A stretch of DNA of 10,179 nucleotides. Origin: Fimenecus sp045531435. Lineage in GTDB: Bacteria > Bacillota > Clostridia > Oscillospirales > Acutalibacteraceae. The stretch covers positions 1 to 10,179 of the forward strand of contig JAZSDZ010000125.1 in assembly GCA_045531435.1 (NCBI GenBank), written 5' to 3'. Shown one piece after another: positions 1 through 7,527 of this stretch. A program made the translations under genes and the position numbers. Below the pieces are notes generated by a model. That model ran no database searches. It was not told the DNA's origin and saw nothing but the letters and a program-made list of their open reading frames with translations. The first letter of the stretch is position 1. The number at the start of each line of letters is the position of its first letter.

Positions 1-3000
1 CCAGTTTACATACTCTGCATAAGATGTCTGTACTCTGTTTTCTTCATTAATCTCTTCCATCAATGCTTCTTCAGACATTCCTTCATTGAGTTTACCATAA
101 TACTTCTGCAAATCATTGATAAGCACAGGTAAACACCATCCGTCAATGATAATATGGTGTGTATGCATAAGCATATATCTCTCATCTGCAAAATCTACAA
201 TCACAACCTTGAAAAGAGAATCTCTTTGTAAATCAAGTGCTTTCTTCGTATTTGCATAGATAATCTTATCCAATGCTTTTTGAGTGAACTGCTCTTCTTC
301 TATAAGAACAATGAATTCAGGTCTTCTCTTCTCAAGTATTACCTGCTTGATTGCTCCTGTTGATTTTAGTACCGTAAATGCTGATTTAAGTACCTCATGT
401 CTTACTGAAAGTAACTCTACACTCTTTTTAAGCTTATCTATGCTTGTTTCTTTATCAATCTTTATTAAACTTTGAAGCTGATATGTTTTGGTATCTGCAT
501 CTTGGAAATATTGTGCATATATTCCTTCCTGTGATGGTGTTAAATCATATACATATTCGATAGCATCAGGATACAATTCGTTTAACTCACTTAATTCAAC
601 CTTTGTTGCACTAAGAGGTTTAAATTCAGTAACCTCTCTCTTGTGTATTGCTTTTTTCATCTTACTTGCAACTTCAGAAAGTGCTTCACTCTGCATAATG
701 TCTGCCACATGAACCTCATATCCCATTTCCTCAAGCACTGATACTACATAAATAGCTGTAATTGAATCTCCACCTATATTGAAGAAGTTATCTTCCATAC
801 TTACTTCTTGTGTATTAAGTACTCCTTTTATTGCTTCTGAAAGGGCTTTTCCCTCTTCTGTTTCAGGTGCTATATATTCTGTTTCTGTTGCTATGCTATT
901 GAAATCTATATCTGGGAGACTATTTCTGCTGATTTTGCCACTTGATGTGAGTGGAATTTCGGGAAGCTGTGTGAATATATGCGGAATCATGTATCTTGGT
1001 AATTTATTTGAAAGAATTGAGCGGAGTTCTCTTGCATCAATCTCTTCACCTGTATAAAAGGCACAGATAAACTGACGGTCCTGATTATCCTTACGCACAA
1101 TTACTACTGCACGTTCAACACCATCAATTCTTTCTAATTCACTTTCTATTTCACCAAGCTCAATTCGAAGGCCACGAACTTTTACCTGAAAATCATTTCT
1201 ACCTACATAACAAATATTGCCATCTGCTCTCCAATATGCAAGGTCGCCTGTTTTGTAAAGCTTACCTTTTCCAAATGGATTGTTTATAAATTTTTCTGCT
1301 GTTAATTCAGGGTTGTTAAGGTATCCTGAACCTACACCGTCACCTGCAATACAAATTTCACCGGTTACTCCAATTGGTGTTGGTTTTAAATATTTATCCA
1401 CAATATAGATTTGTGCATTTGCTATAGGTTTACCGATATGAATATCAAGTCCGTCAGCCTTCTCCAATCTGCCGCCCATATCCCATACACTACATTCGCT
1501 TGGTCCTATAGGATTATACACCTGTGCGTTTGGAGACTTTTTGTACATTTGGTCAAGCAAATCAGTTGTTAATGGTTCACCGGATGTGCAAATACAAACC
1601 ATACTTTTTAATGCCGAACAGTTATATTTGTCGTTATAATAAATTTTAAGACGTGTTGGAGTTGTCATAATAACATTTATATTATTTTTTGCGACAACAT
1701 CCAAAAAGATTTCTTGCATTGTGCTTTCTGTATCGTCTAAAACAACAGTTGTGAAGCCATTTGTTAATGGCAATAATGTTTCTGCAATAAAGTAGTCAAA
1801 TGAAGCACTGTTTACACAAGCAAATATTGGATTTTCAATATTATTCAATGTTTCAAGTGTATTATTATTCAAACAGAAATTCAGAAGACCTTTTCCTGTA
1901 AGAAGGCAACCCTTTGGCACCCCTGTACTACCAGAGGTGTAAATAATATAGCAATCTCCCATATTTGTAACTGTTGTAGCACTCTCTGTTGGTAAAATTA
2001 AACTAAAATCATTCAATTGGACAACATTAGCATCAACAGAAGTTCTGTCTAATTCATCGCTGATTAAAAGACTGACCTTGCAATTTTCGCACATTTGCTG
2101 AATTCTGTTTATTGGGAATCTCTTGTCAACGGGTAAGAATATTGCACCTATTTTTAAGATAGCTAATTGAAAAACAATCAATTCATGACTTCTCTCAAGG
2201 TGTACTGCCACAATTTCTTTTGCTTTTATGTTAAGAGAGCATAATCTATCAGCACATTCACATACTTCATCTTTAAGCTGTGAATATGTAATTTTTTTGT
2301 CTTTAAATACAACTGCAGGTTTGTCAGGAGTCTTTTCTGCCTGTTCTTCAAAAAGCTCATAAACACCTTTGTCTTTTGGATATTCTAAAGCTGTATCATT
2401 GAAAGAGATTATTACCTTTTCTTTCTCTTCCTCTGTTAAATATTCTAATTCATATAATGGCTTGTCCGGATTTTCAATAGCATCATCAAGAAGTGTCATT
2501 AAACACTGGTGGAGATTTTCTATATCTTCTTCAGTAAACTTTTCAATTTGATAATCATAATGCAAACGAAAGACACCATTACAATCATAGTCGTCAACAT
2601 GAATTTGAAGTGTTTCAGCCTGCGTTCCGTTACAATACCATTCGCTTTCAAAGTTTTCACCCTTAATTGCTGATACCTGAAAACTAAAAATAACATCAAA
2701 CCATTTTTTCGCAACGTTTGCATCTCTTATATCATTTAATATATCTACATAATTGCATTTTTGATGTCTTAATATGGAAAATACATCTTCTGTGGTCTTG
2801 TCTGCATTTTTAATGAAAGATTCATTGTATTTCAAGTCCACCAAAAATGGAACGGTATTTACAAACATACCAACAGTATTTCGCTCTGCAACACCGGTTC
2901 TATTCAAGACAGGTGTTCCGATATAAAAGTTTTCTGCATTATATTTTAACTTACTATAAACAATTGAAATTGTAGTTAAAAATACTGAATATGGAGTAAG

Positions 3001-3672
3001 GCTATGTTCGCTTGCGAAACTTGTTATTCTATCAGCAAAGTCTTTATTTAAAATATATGTTTTTCTCTTTGCTTCCTTTGATATTGCCTCTTCCTCATCA
3101 AATAAGACTACATTACCCTTTTCGTCATAAAGGGATGTGAAATACTCAATGTCCTTAGAATATCTTTTACTTTCGAGGTATTTTTTTTCAGACTCAACAT
3201 ATTCGCTATAACTATATGCTTTAAAATCTTCACCTTGTAAAAACTTGTAAAATTGTGTTGATAAAACAGATGCTGTCCAACCATCGGAGATAATATGATG
3301 AAGTTTAAAAAGAAGTCCACAAAAATCTTTTGAACGAAAACCTTTAATCTCGACCAGCTCATTATTGTTAATGTCCAAAGGCACTCTCGCAAAAGCATTT
3401 GAATACTCATGTACTTGCTCTTTGTTTTCAAATGTAAGAACTTTAACTTCTATTGGAGCATATGGCTGAATACACTGAGATACTTCGCCGTTTTTTATGA
3501 ACAGCTTTGTTCTCAATGTATCGTTCTTTTCATATAGAATATTTACTGCCTTTTCAAGCACCTCTGCTTCTCGAGGCTCATTTACGAGCATAATGCCACA
3601 GGTGTTTCCAACACTTCCACCTATGATTTTTTCCATATCATATGCTTGGATTTGTGCCTTGGTTAATTTCAT
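1..3672 (-). CDS. Nonribosomal peptide synthetase, C-A-T-C..., 3' part outside window
   Basis: Multidomain enzyme that builds a peptide on carrier-bound thioesters. My translation is open for 1224 codons from the ATG at 3672 to the window edge. Domains: condensation C1 (about residues 1-420; HHIISDG at 125-131, the HHxxxDG catalytic motif); adenylation (about 424-930; A3 YTSGSTGVPKG from Y578, A4 region FDYF with D626, A5 NPIGPSE, A7 YKTGDL, A8 QVKVRGLRIELGEIE, A10 lysine K913); carrier T domain (IGGDSITAI, phosphopantetheine Ser970); second condensation domain from about 1044 (LTPSQEGIYAQ, HHIIIDG with H1172/H1173). It therefore has at least two modules. Starting with a C domain right after a stand-alone carrier protein and acid ligase points to N-acylation of the first residue (inference). 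The start follows a GGTGAT Shine-Dalgarno-like sequence, 22 bases after the carrier gene. No MbtH-like gene is seen. Adenylation specificity, release domain and product are unknown. Confidence 0.95.
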   Translation of the reverse strand, partial: MKLTKAQIQAYDMEKIIGGSVGNTCGIMLVNEPREAEVLEKAVNILYEKNDTLRTKLFIKNGEVSQCIQPYAPIEVKVLTFENKEQVHEYSNAFARVPLDINNNELVEIKGFRSKDFCGLLFKLHHIISDGWTASVLSTQFYKFLQGEDFKAYSYSEYVESEKKYLESKRYSKDIEYFTSLYDEKGNVVLFDEEEAISKEAKRKTYILNKDFADRITSFASEHSLTPYSVFLTTISIVYSKLKYNAENFYIGTPVLNRTGVAERNTVGMFVNTVPFLVDLKYNESFIKNADKTTEDVFSILRHQKCNYVDILNDIRDANVAKKWFDVIFSFQVSAIKGENFESEWYCNGTQAETLQIHVDDYDCNGVFRLHYDYQIEKFTEEDIENLHQCLMTLLDDAIENPDKPLYELEYLTEEEKEKVIISFNDTALEYPKDKGVYELFEEQAEKTPDKPAVVFKDKKITYSQLKDEVCECADRLCSLNIKAKEIVAVHLERSHELIVFQLAILKIGAIFLPVDKRFPINRIQQMCENCKVSLLISDELDRTSVDANVVQLNDFSLILPTESATTVTNMGDCYIIYTSGSTGVPKGCLLTGKGLLNFCLNNNTLETLNNIENPIFACVNSASFDYFIAETLLPLTNGFTTVVLDDTESTMQEIFLDVVAKNNINVIMTTPTRLKIYYNDKYNCSALKSMVCICTSGEPLTTDLLDQMYKKSPNAQVYNPIGPSECSVWDMGGRLEKADGLDIHIGKPIANAQIYIVDKYLKPTPIGVTGEICIAGDGVGSGYLNNPELTAEKFINNPFGKGKLYKTGDLAYWRADGNICYVGRNDFQVKVRGLRIELGEIESELERIDGVERAVVIVRKDNQDRQFICAFYTGEEIDARELRSILSNKLPRYMIPHIFTQLPEIPLTSSGKISRNSLPDIDFNSIATETEYIAPETEEGKALSEAIKGVLNTQEVSMEDNFFNIGGDSITAIYVVSVLEEMGYEVHVADIMQSEALSEVASKMKKAIHKREVTEFKPLSATKVELSELNELYPDAIEYVYDLTPSQEGIYAQYFQDADTKTYQLQSLIKIDKETSIDKLKKSVELLSVRHEVLKSAFTVLKSTGAIKQVILEKRRPEFIVLIEEEQFTQKALDKIIYANTKKALDLQRDSLFKVVIVDFADERYMLMHTHHIIIDGWCLPVLINDLQKYYGKLNEGMSEEALMEEINEENRVQTSYAEYVNW

Positions 3673-3694
3673 ATCATCACCGGATTTTACGTTT

Positions 3695-3925
3695 TTACTT
3701 ATTCATCTTATCTTCAATGCATTTAATAACGTCTGCAACTGTTACAAGAGATTTTACTTCTTTGTCTGAAATGCTAATGTCAAATTTTTCTTCAACGTTA
3801 CATATAAGTGTTATTATATCCAAAGAGTTGATTTTCAAGTCTTTATGTATAAGAGTATCCTCATTTATGACTTGTGTGTTATCTTCTACAACTTGATAAA
3901 ACAATTCTCTTAATTCTTCAATCAT
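3695..3925 (-). CDS. Free-standing acyl carrier protein
   Basis: A 76-residue helical, acidic carrier protein. The family carries acyl groups on a phosphopantetheine arm attached to a serine in a DSL motif. Here the motif reads INSLDIITL, so the serine is S34 and the usual preceding Asp is Asn33. The rest fits the fold: N-terminal helix, the DSL-like helix start, then VEEKFDISISDKEV and a final helix ending CIEDKMNK. It begins 3 bases after the stop of the upstream ligase gene and ends 22 bases before the NRPS, so it is almost certainly co-transcribed and likely co-regulated with both. Probable role: accepts the activated acid from the ligase and presents it to the first condensation domain of the NRPS (inference from gene order). 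It could instead be a DltC-like or general carrier, but it has no fatty-acid synthase neighbours. Confidence 0.92.
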   Translation of the reverse strand: MIEELRELFYQVVEDNTQVINEDTLIHKDLKINSLDIITLICNVEEKFDISISDKEVKSLVTVADVIKCIEDKMNK

Positions 3926-3928
3926 GAT

Positions 3929-5518
3929 TTATCCTCTTTTCGTTCTTTTTATTTTCTTTGTTGTTGTTTTTTCAAATTCATTATTTCTAAAAATAACATC
4001 TGCAATATGTTTGTATGTTGGCAAGCTTCTGTTGAGAGCTAAAATATCATTTTTAATCTTTTCCTTTATTTCATCACTTGCATTTTCTGCATAGATTTCA
4101 GCTACGATTTCGTCACCGTTCGCATAAACGATAACTTCATTTATGTTAGAAACACTCTTTATGATTTCTTTTTCCAATTCTTCAGGCGATACATTTTTAC
4201 CATTTGAAAGAACAATTAAATTCTTCACTCTACCCGTTATATAAAGAAAACCATCCTTCATTTCACCTATATCACCGGTCTTGAACCATCCATCTTCCAT
4301 TACCGCTTTGGTTGCTTCTTCATTTTTATAGTAACCTAAGAAAACACCAGTACCCTTAACAAGAATTTCGTTTTCTTCACTAATTTTAAGTTCAACACCA
4401 TAAAGAGCGTTACCTACACTGGCAGGATCATAATGGTCATTTCTCATTGATGAAACACTCGGTGAACACTCGCTTATACCATAGCAAGTAACCACTTGAA
4501 TACCAAAGTTTGTAAGACCTACAATGCTTTCTTCGTGATTTGGCGCACCACCGGTAACGATAAGTTCAAGCTCGCCACCTAAACCGTCAATAATCTGTTT
4601 GAAAAGCTTTCTTCTAACATCGATTCCTACTTTTCTTAATCCGTTGCTGATAGGAACCATTTTATTGATAAGATTCTCTTTTCCGCTTGCCTTGATTGAT
4701 GCACAGATTTTTTTGTAAAAGGTTTCACCTACAAGAGGAACAGTAGGAATATATTTTGGCTTTGCGTATTTAATATCATCAGCAAGTCGTCTTAAACTGC
4801 TGTTAATGAATATCTTACATCCAACAATCATAGCGCTGATTGTTGCAATAAATCCGTAAGTATGATTTAACGGCAACATAAGGAGTGCTGTATCCGGAAG
4901 TTTAACGCTTCTGATGACGCTAATTGCGTTTGTACCAATGTTTCTGTGGCTGAGCATAACACCTTTAGGTTCTGCTGTTGTTCCGGAAGTGAATACAAGA
5001 GTACACATTTTGTCCCTGTCAATTTCCACTTTTTGAAACTCGTTTTTTCCGGATGCCAGTAATTCTTTTCCCTTTTCTAAAATCTTATCAAAATTTTTCA
5101 TATTGATAAGTACAGAGCAATTAGAAAACTCTGCTTCTTCCGTGTAATCATCTGAATGAACAAAAATATCCGCATCACTTTGTTCAATAAAGTATTTTAT
5201 ATCTTCTTTGGTACACTCTTTGTCAATTGGTACAATCACATTGCCACTATTAACTGTTGCAAAATAAGTAATTATCCAATTATAGCTATTTTCCCCAATT
5301 ACAGCTATGTGTTTTCCTCTATATCCCTCGTTGATAAAATATTCACCTAAAGCTGCTATATCATCCTTCACTTCTTTGTATGTTTTGGATTTTTCAGCCT
5401 TGTTTTCCAACCAATGAAAGGCTATTTTGTTTCCATATGTTTTTGCACAATAGTCAACCGGCTCTTTCAAGTCGTAAAACATAGGTGATTCATAGTACGC
5501 ATAAATTTTGTTTTTCAT
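3929..5518 (-). CDS. AMP-forming acyl-CoA/acyl-ACP synthetase (long-chain FadD-like)
   Basis: A 529-residue member of the ANL adenylating superfamily, which activates a carboxylic acid with ATP to an acyl-AMP and passes it to CoA or a carrier thiol. Visible motifs: P-loop FTSGTTAEPKG (176-186), LPLNHTYG (215-222), YGISE (346-350), GWFKTGDIG (410-418), then TGRVKNLIVLSNGKNVSPEE, and a C-terminal KTTTKKIKR carrying the A10-type lysine. The TGR-K-IVLSNGKNVSPEE block resembles long-chain acyl-CoA synthetases more than amino-acid adenylation domains, so a fatty acid is the most likely substrate, though an aryl acid cannot be excluded. Start chosen at the ATG at 5518, preceded by a strong AAGGAGA. 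It is the first gene of the operon; the carrier gene follows after 3 bases. Likely role: loads the free-standing carrier (or makes the acyl-CoA) for the NRPS starter condensation domain (inference). Confidence 0.9.
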   Translation of the reverse strand: MKNKIYAYYESPMFYDLKEPVDYCAKTYGNKIAFHWLENKAEKSKTYKEVKDDIAALGEYFINEGYRGKHIAVIGENSYNWIITYFATVNSGNVIVPIDKECTKEDIKYFIEQSDADIFVHSDDYTEEAEFSNCSVLINMKNFDKILEKGKELLASGKNEFQKVEIDRDKMCTLVFTSGTTAEPKGVMLSHRNIGTNAISVIRSVKLPDTALLMLPLNHTYGFIATISAMIVGCKIFINSSLRRLADDIKYAKPKYIPTVPLVGETFYKKICASIKASGKENLINKMVPISNGLRKVGIDVRRKLFKQIIDGLGGELELIVTGGAPNHEESIVGLTNFGIQVVTCYGISECSPSVSSMRNDHYDPASVGNALYGVELKISEENEILVKGTGVFLGYYKNEEATKAVMEDGWFKTGDIGEMKDGFLYITGRVKNLIVLSNGKNVSPEELEKEIIKSVSNINEVIVYANGDEIVAEIYAENASDEIKEKIKNDILALNRSLPTYKHIADVIFRNNEFEKTTTKKIKRTKRG

Positions 5519-5551
5519 ATAATATCTCCTTAAACTTTGCTATACACAGTT

Positions 5552-5580
5552 AGTATAACATACCATTCAATTTAATTCAA
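5552..5580 (-). promoter_or_regulatory. Sigma-A-type promoter of the ligase-ACP-NRPS operon
   Basis: Read on the minus strand: -35 TTGAAT (5580-5575), exactly 17 bases, then -10 TATACT (5557-5552) preceded by TGT, giving an extended -10 (TGTTATACT). Transcription would start near 5545, leaving a leader of roughly 25 bases with AAGGAGA just before the ligase ATG. A short inverted repeat, TATAC-7-GTATA (about 5541-5557), overlaps the -10 and could bind a repressor, but five-base arms in AT-rich DNA are weak evidence. Confidence 0.65.
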
Positions 5581-5725
5581 TAAAAATTGCATTAATATAG
5601 TATAATAATATTCCCATTTTTGTCCGTCATTTCTCGTCATAATAAAGATTTTCATTCTTATTTCTTACATTAAAGATAACTCATGTTTTTATCAAAATGC
5701 CATGTTATAATAATATTGTAGAAAT

Positions 5726-5753
5726 TTGTGCAAAACGGCGCTTTATATATAAT
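5726..5753 (+). promoter_or_regulatory. Probable panD promoter
   Basis: TTGTGC (5726-5731), a 16-base spacer, and a perfect TATAAT (5748-5753), about 32 bases before the panD ATG. The -35 is weak. A second candidate -10 with extended TG (TGTTATAAT, TATAAT at 5706-5711) lies further upstream without a convincing -35. The intergenic region is AT-rich, so chance -10 matches are expected. Confidence 0.45.
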
Positions 5754-5784
5754 AGTGTCTTTTATTTTTTTAGAGGTTTTTTAA

Positions 5785-6168
5785 ATGTATCTTACAATGT
5801 TGAAAAGTAAAATCCATCGTGCTACGGTTACTCAATCAGATTTGAATTATGTGGGTAGCATTACAATTGATAAAAAATTGATGGATGCGGCAGGTTTACT
5901 TGAATATGAGAAAGTCCAGATAGCTGATATTGACAACGGCAACAGGTTTGAAACATACATAATCGCAGGCGAAGAAAACAGTGGTTGCATTTGTCTTAAC
6001 GGCGCTGCTGCAAAGTGTGTTGAGGTAGGAGACAAGGTTATCATTATGGCTTATGCACAGATGACTCCTGAAGAAAATGAAGATCATTATCCAAAGGTTG
6101 TTTTTGTTAATAATAAAAACGAGATTACCGAAGTTGCAAATTACGAAAAACACGGTGAAATAAAATAA
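5785..6168 (+). CDS. panD: Aspartate 1-decarboxylase (pyruvoyl enzyme)
   Basis: Converts L-aspartate to beta-alanine and CO2 for pantothenate and CoA synthesis; cytoplasmic tetramer. At 127 residues it matches the family's usual length. From memory of E. coli PanD, the key residues fall at identical numbers: Lys9, the Gly24-Ser25 self-cleavage site (YVGSITID), Arg54, Thr57, Tyr58, and Asn72 in LNGAAAKC. The proenzyme should cleave between G24 and S25 to generate the pyruvoyl group. The first ATG keeps this numbering and has AGAGG (5772-5776) 8 bases upstream, so it is preferred over the Met at residue 5. The gene stands alone: no panB or panC is in the window, and a terminator follows directly. 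It is divergent from the NRPS operon; its product feeds CoA, the donor of the phosphopantetheine arms those carrier domains need, but the proximity may be incidental. Confidence 0.96.
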   Translation: MYLTMLKSKIHRATVTQSDLNYVGSITIDKKLMDAAGLLEYEKVQIADIDNGNRFETYIIAGEENSGCICLNGAAAKCVEVGDKVIIMAYAQMTPEENEDHYPKVVFVNNKNEITEVANYEKHGEIK

Positions 6169-6182
6169 AACCAAACTATTCT

Positions 6183-6211
6183 GGGCAGTTGCTTTCAAGC
6201 AGCTGCTTTTC
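6183..6211 (+). terminator. Rho-independent terminator after panD
   Basis: GCAGTTGC (6185-6192) pairs with GCAGCTGC (6199-6206) with one G-U; a further two T-A pairs close toward the small loop, and G-U pairs can extend the base. It is followed by TTTTCTATT. It lies 15-40 bases after the panD stop, and the next gene starts at 6281, so it probably separates panD from the adenosylhomocysteinase operon. Confidence 0.65.
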
Positions 6212-6242
6212 TATTATTGCTTTTTACTGCTGTTTGTGGTAT

Positions 6243-6248
6243 TATAAT
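6243..6248 (+). promoter_or_regulatory. Candidate -10 of the adenosylhomocysteinase operon
   Basis: A perfect TATAAT lies 32 bases before the ATG at 6281, just downstream of the panD terminator. No good -35 is seen at 16-18 bases: TTGCTT at 6217-6222 is 20 bases away. Position makes it a reasonable candidate; sequence alone does not prove it. Confidence 0.35.
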
Positions 6249-6280
6249 TTATTATAAATAATTCATTGGAGAAAACAAAA

Positions 6281-7525
6281 ATGAGTATCGTAAGAAATAT
6301 CGAACTTTATAAATCAGGTCAACAGAAAATCGACTGGGTTAAAGCACATATGCCTGTACTTCGCAGTATCGAAAAAGATTTCAGCGAAACAAAGCCTTTT
6401 GCAGGTAAAAAGGTTGCTCTTTCAATTCACTTGGAAGCAAAAACTGCATATCTTTGTACTGTACTTGCAGCAGGTGGTGCTGAAATGTATGTTACAGGTT
6501 CAAACCCTCTTTCAACGCAGGATGATGTTGCAGCAGCATTAGCACATAATGGTCTTAATGTTTTTGCTTGGTACAATGCAACGGGTGAAGAATATATGGA
6601 CCATCTCCGTTGTGTTATCTCAGCAGGTCCTGACATTATCATCGACGATGGTGGCGACCTTGTTAACCTTATTCACAACGAATACCCTGAACTTTTACCT
6701 AATGTTTTAGGTGGTTGCGAGGAAACTACAACAGGCATTATCCGTCTTGTTTCAATGCACAAAGATGGTCAGCTTAAATTCCCTATGATTGCTGTTAATA
6801 ACGCAAAATGCAAATATCTCTTTGATAACCGTTACGGCACAGGCCAGTCAGTATGGGACGGAATTAACCGTACAACAAACTTAATCGTTGCAGGTAAAAA
6901 GGTTGTTGTTGCAGGTTACGGTTGGTGTGGTAAAGGCGTTGCTATGAGAGCAAATGCCCTTGGTGCACAGGTCATTGTTACTGAAATTGACCCTATTAAA
7001 GCTATGGAAGCAAGAATGGACGGTTTCTCTGTTATGGAGATGACAGAGGCTGCTAAAGAAGGTGATTTCTTCGTTACCGTTACAGGCTGTAAGGATGTCA
7101 TCACTGAAAAAGCTTTCAAGAATATGAAGGATGGCGCAATCTGTTGTAATGCAGGTCACTTCAATGTGGAAATTAATCTTCCTGACCTCGAGAAAATGGC
7201 AGTTGAAATAAAACCACAGAGAAACAATATTATGGGTTATGTGCTTCCTGACGGCAGAACAATCAGCATTATTGCAGAAGGTAGGCTTGTAAACCTTGCT
7301 GCAGGTGATGGTCACCCTGCCGAAATTATGGATATGAGCTTCTCAATTCAGGCTCTTTGTGCTGAATATATCGTAAAGAGTAACGGCAATTTACCTGTTG
7401 AGGTAGTTGATGTGCCTGAAGAAATCGACAAGAAGGTTGCTCTTCGTAAACTTAACAGTTGGGGAACTGAAATTGACAAGCTGACTGATGAGCAGGAAAA
7501 ATATATTAACAGTTGGAATGTGTAA
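6281..7525 (+). CDS. ahcY: Adenosylhomocysteinase family, archaeal/Thermotoga-type short form
   Basis: NAD-dependent hydrolysis of an S-nucleosylhomocysteine, completing the recycling of used S-adenosylmethionine; cytoplasmic. The 414 residues carry the family core: HLEAKTA (50-56), NPLSTQDDVAAA (75-86), IIDDGGDL (120-127), EETTTG (147-152), K177/D181/N182 in the FDNRYGTGQS segment, NAD loop AGYGWCGKG (210-218) with acidic E234, GHFNVE (H292) and GHP (H343-345 region, H344). It lacks the long insert and the KPDHYRY tail of eukaryotic and many bacterial enzymes. Against the human enzyme (hand alignment from memory), the adenine-contact positions Thr57, Glu59 and Met351 are Glu52, Lys54 and Asp342, so the base recognised may not be adenine. 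I place the start at ATG 6281 with GGAG 9 bases upstream; an in-frame TTG at 6266 overlaps that ribosome binding site. First gene of a run with the next two. Confidence 0.9.
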   Translation: MSIVRNIELYKSGQQKIDWVKAHMPVLRSIEKDFSETKPFAGKKVALSIHLEAKTAYLCTVLAAGGAEMYVTGSNPLSTQDDVAAALAHNGLNVFAWYNATGEEYMDHLRCVISAGPDIIIDDGGDLVNLIHNEYPELLPNVLGGCEETTTGIIRLVSMHKDGQLKFPMIAVNNAKCKYLFDNRYGTGQSVWDGINRTTNLIVAGKKVVVAGYGWCGKGVAMRANALGAQVIVTEIDPIKAMEARMDGFSVMEMTEAAKEGDFFVTVTGCKDVITEKAFKNMKDGAICCNAGHFNVEINLPDLEKMAVEIKPQRNNIMGYVLPDGRTISIIAEGRLVNLAAGDGHPAEIMDMSFSIQALCAEYIVKSNGNLPVEVVDVPEEIDKKVALRKLNSWGTEIDKLTDEQEKYINSWNV

Positions 7526-7527
7526 AT

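Noticed and set aside
284..1057. Plus-strand open frames within the NRPS region (also 2369-2551 and 3497-3896).
   Set aside because: They are antisense to a continuous 1224-codon NRPS frame with all expected motifs; their translations are low-complexity Ser/Leu/Phe-rich and lack start signals.
1..3672. A frameshift or broken NRPS, because no long open frame begins and ends inside the window here.
   Set aside because: Reading from the ATG at 3672 gives an uninterrupted frame to base 1 with correctly ordered motifs; it is simply cut by the window edge.
5581..5784. A riboswitch or T-box leader before panD.
   Set aside because: The putative start site leaves only about 25 bases of leader, and I see no conserved stem, specifier loop or terminator/antiterminator pair.
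6266..6280. TTG start for the adenosylhomocysteinase 5 codons upstream.
   Set aside because: The TTG overlaps the GGAG that serves as ribosome binding site for the ATG at 6281, and archaeal-type homologues begin near that Met.
6881..7315. Minus-strand open frame of 144 codons inside the adenosylhomocysteinase gene.
   Set aside because: It is the antisense shadow of a conserved enzyme with a Cys/His/Asn-rich translation, and no ribosome binding site or known domain.
7513..7527. TTG start for the RING protein overlapping the upstream gene's end.
   Set aside because: ATG 7528 has a usable GGAA at normal spacing and leaves the zinc finger complete; the extra five residues match nothing.
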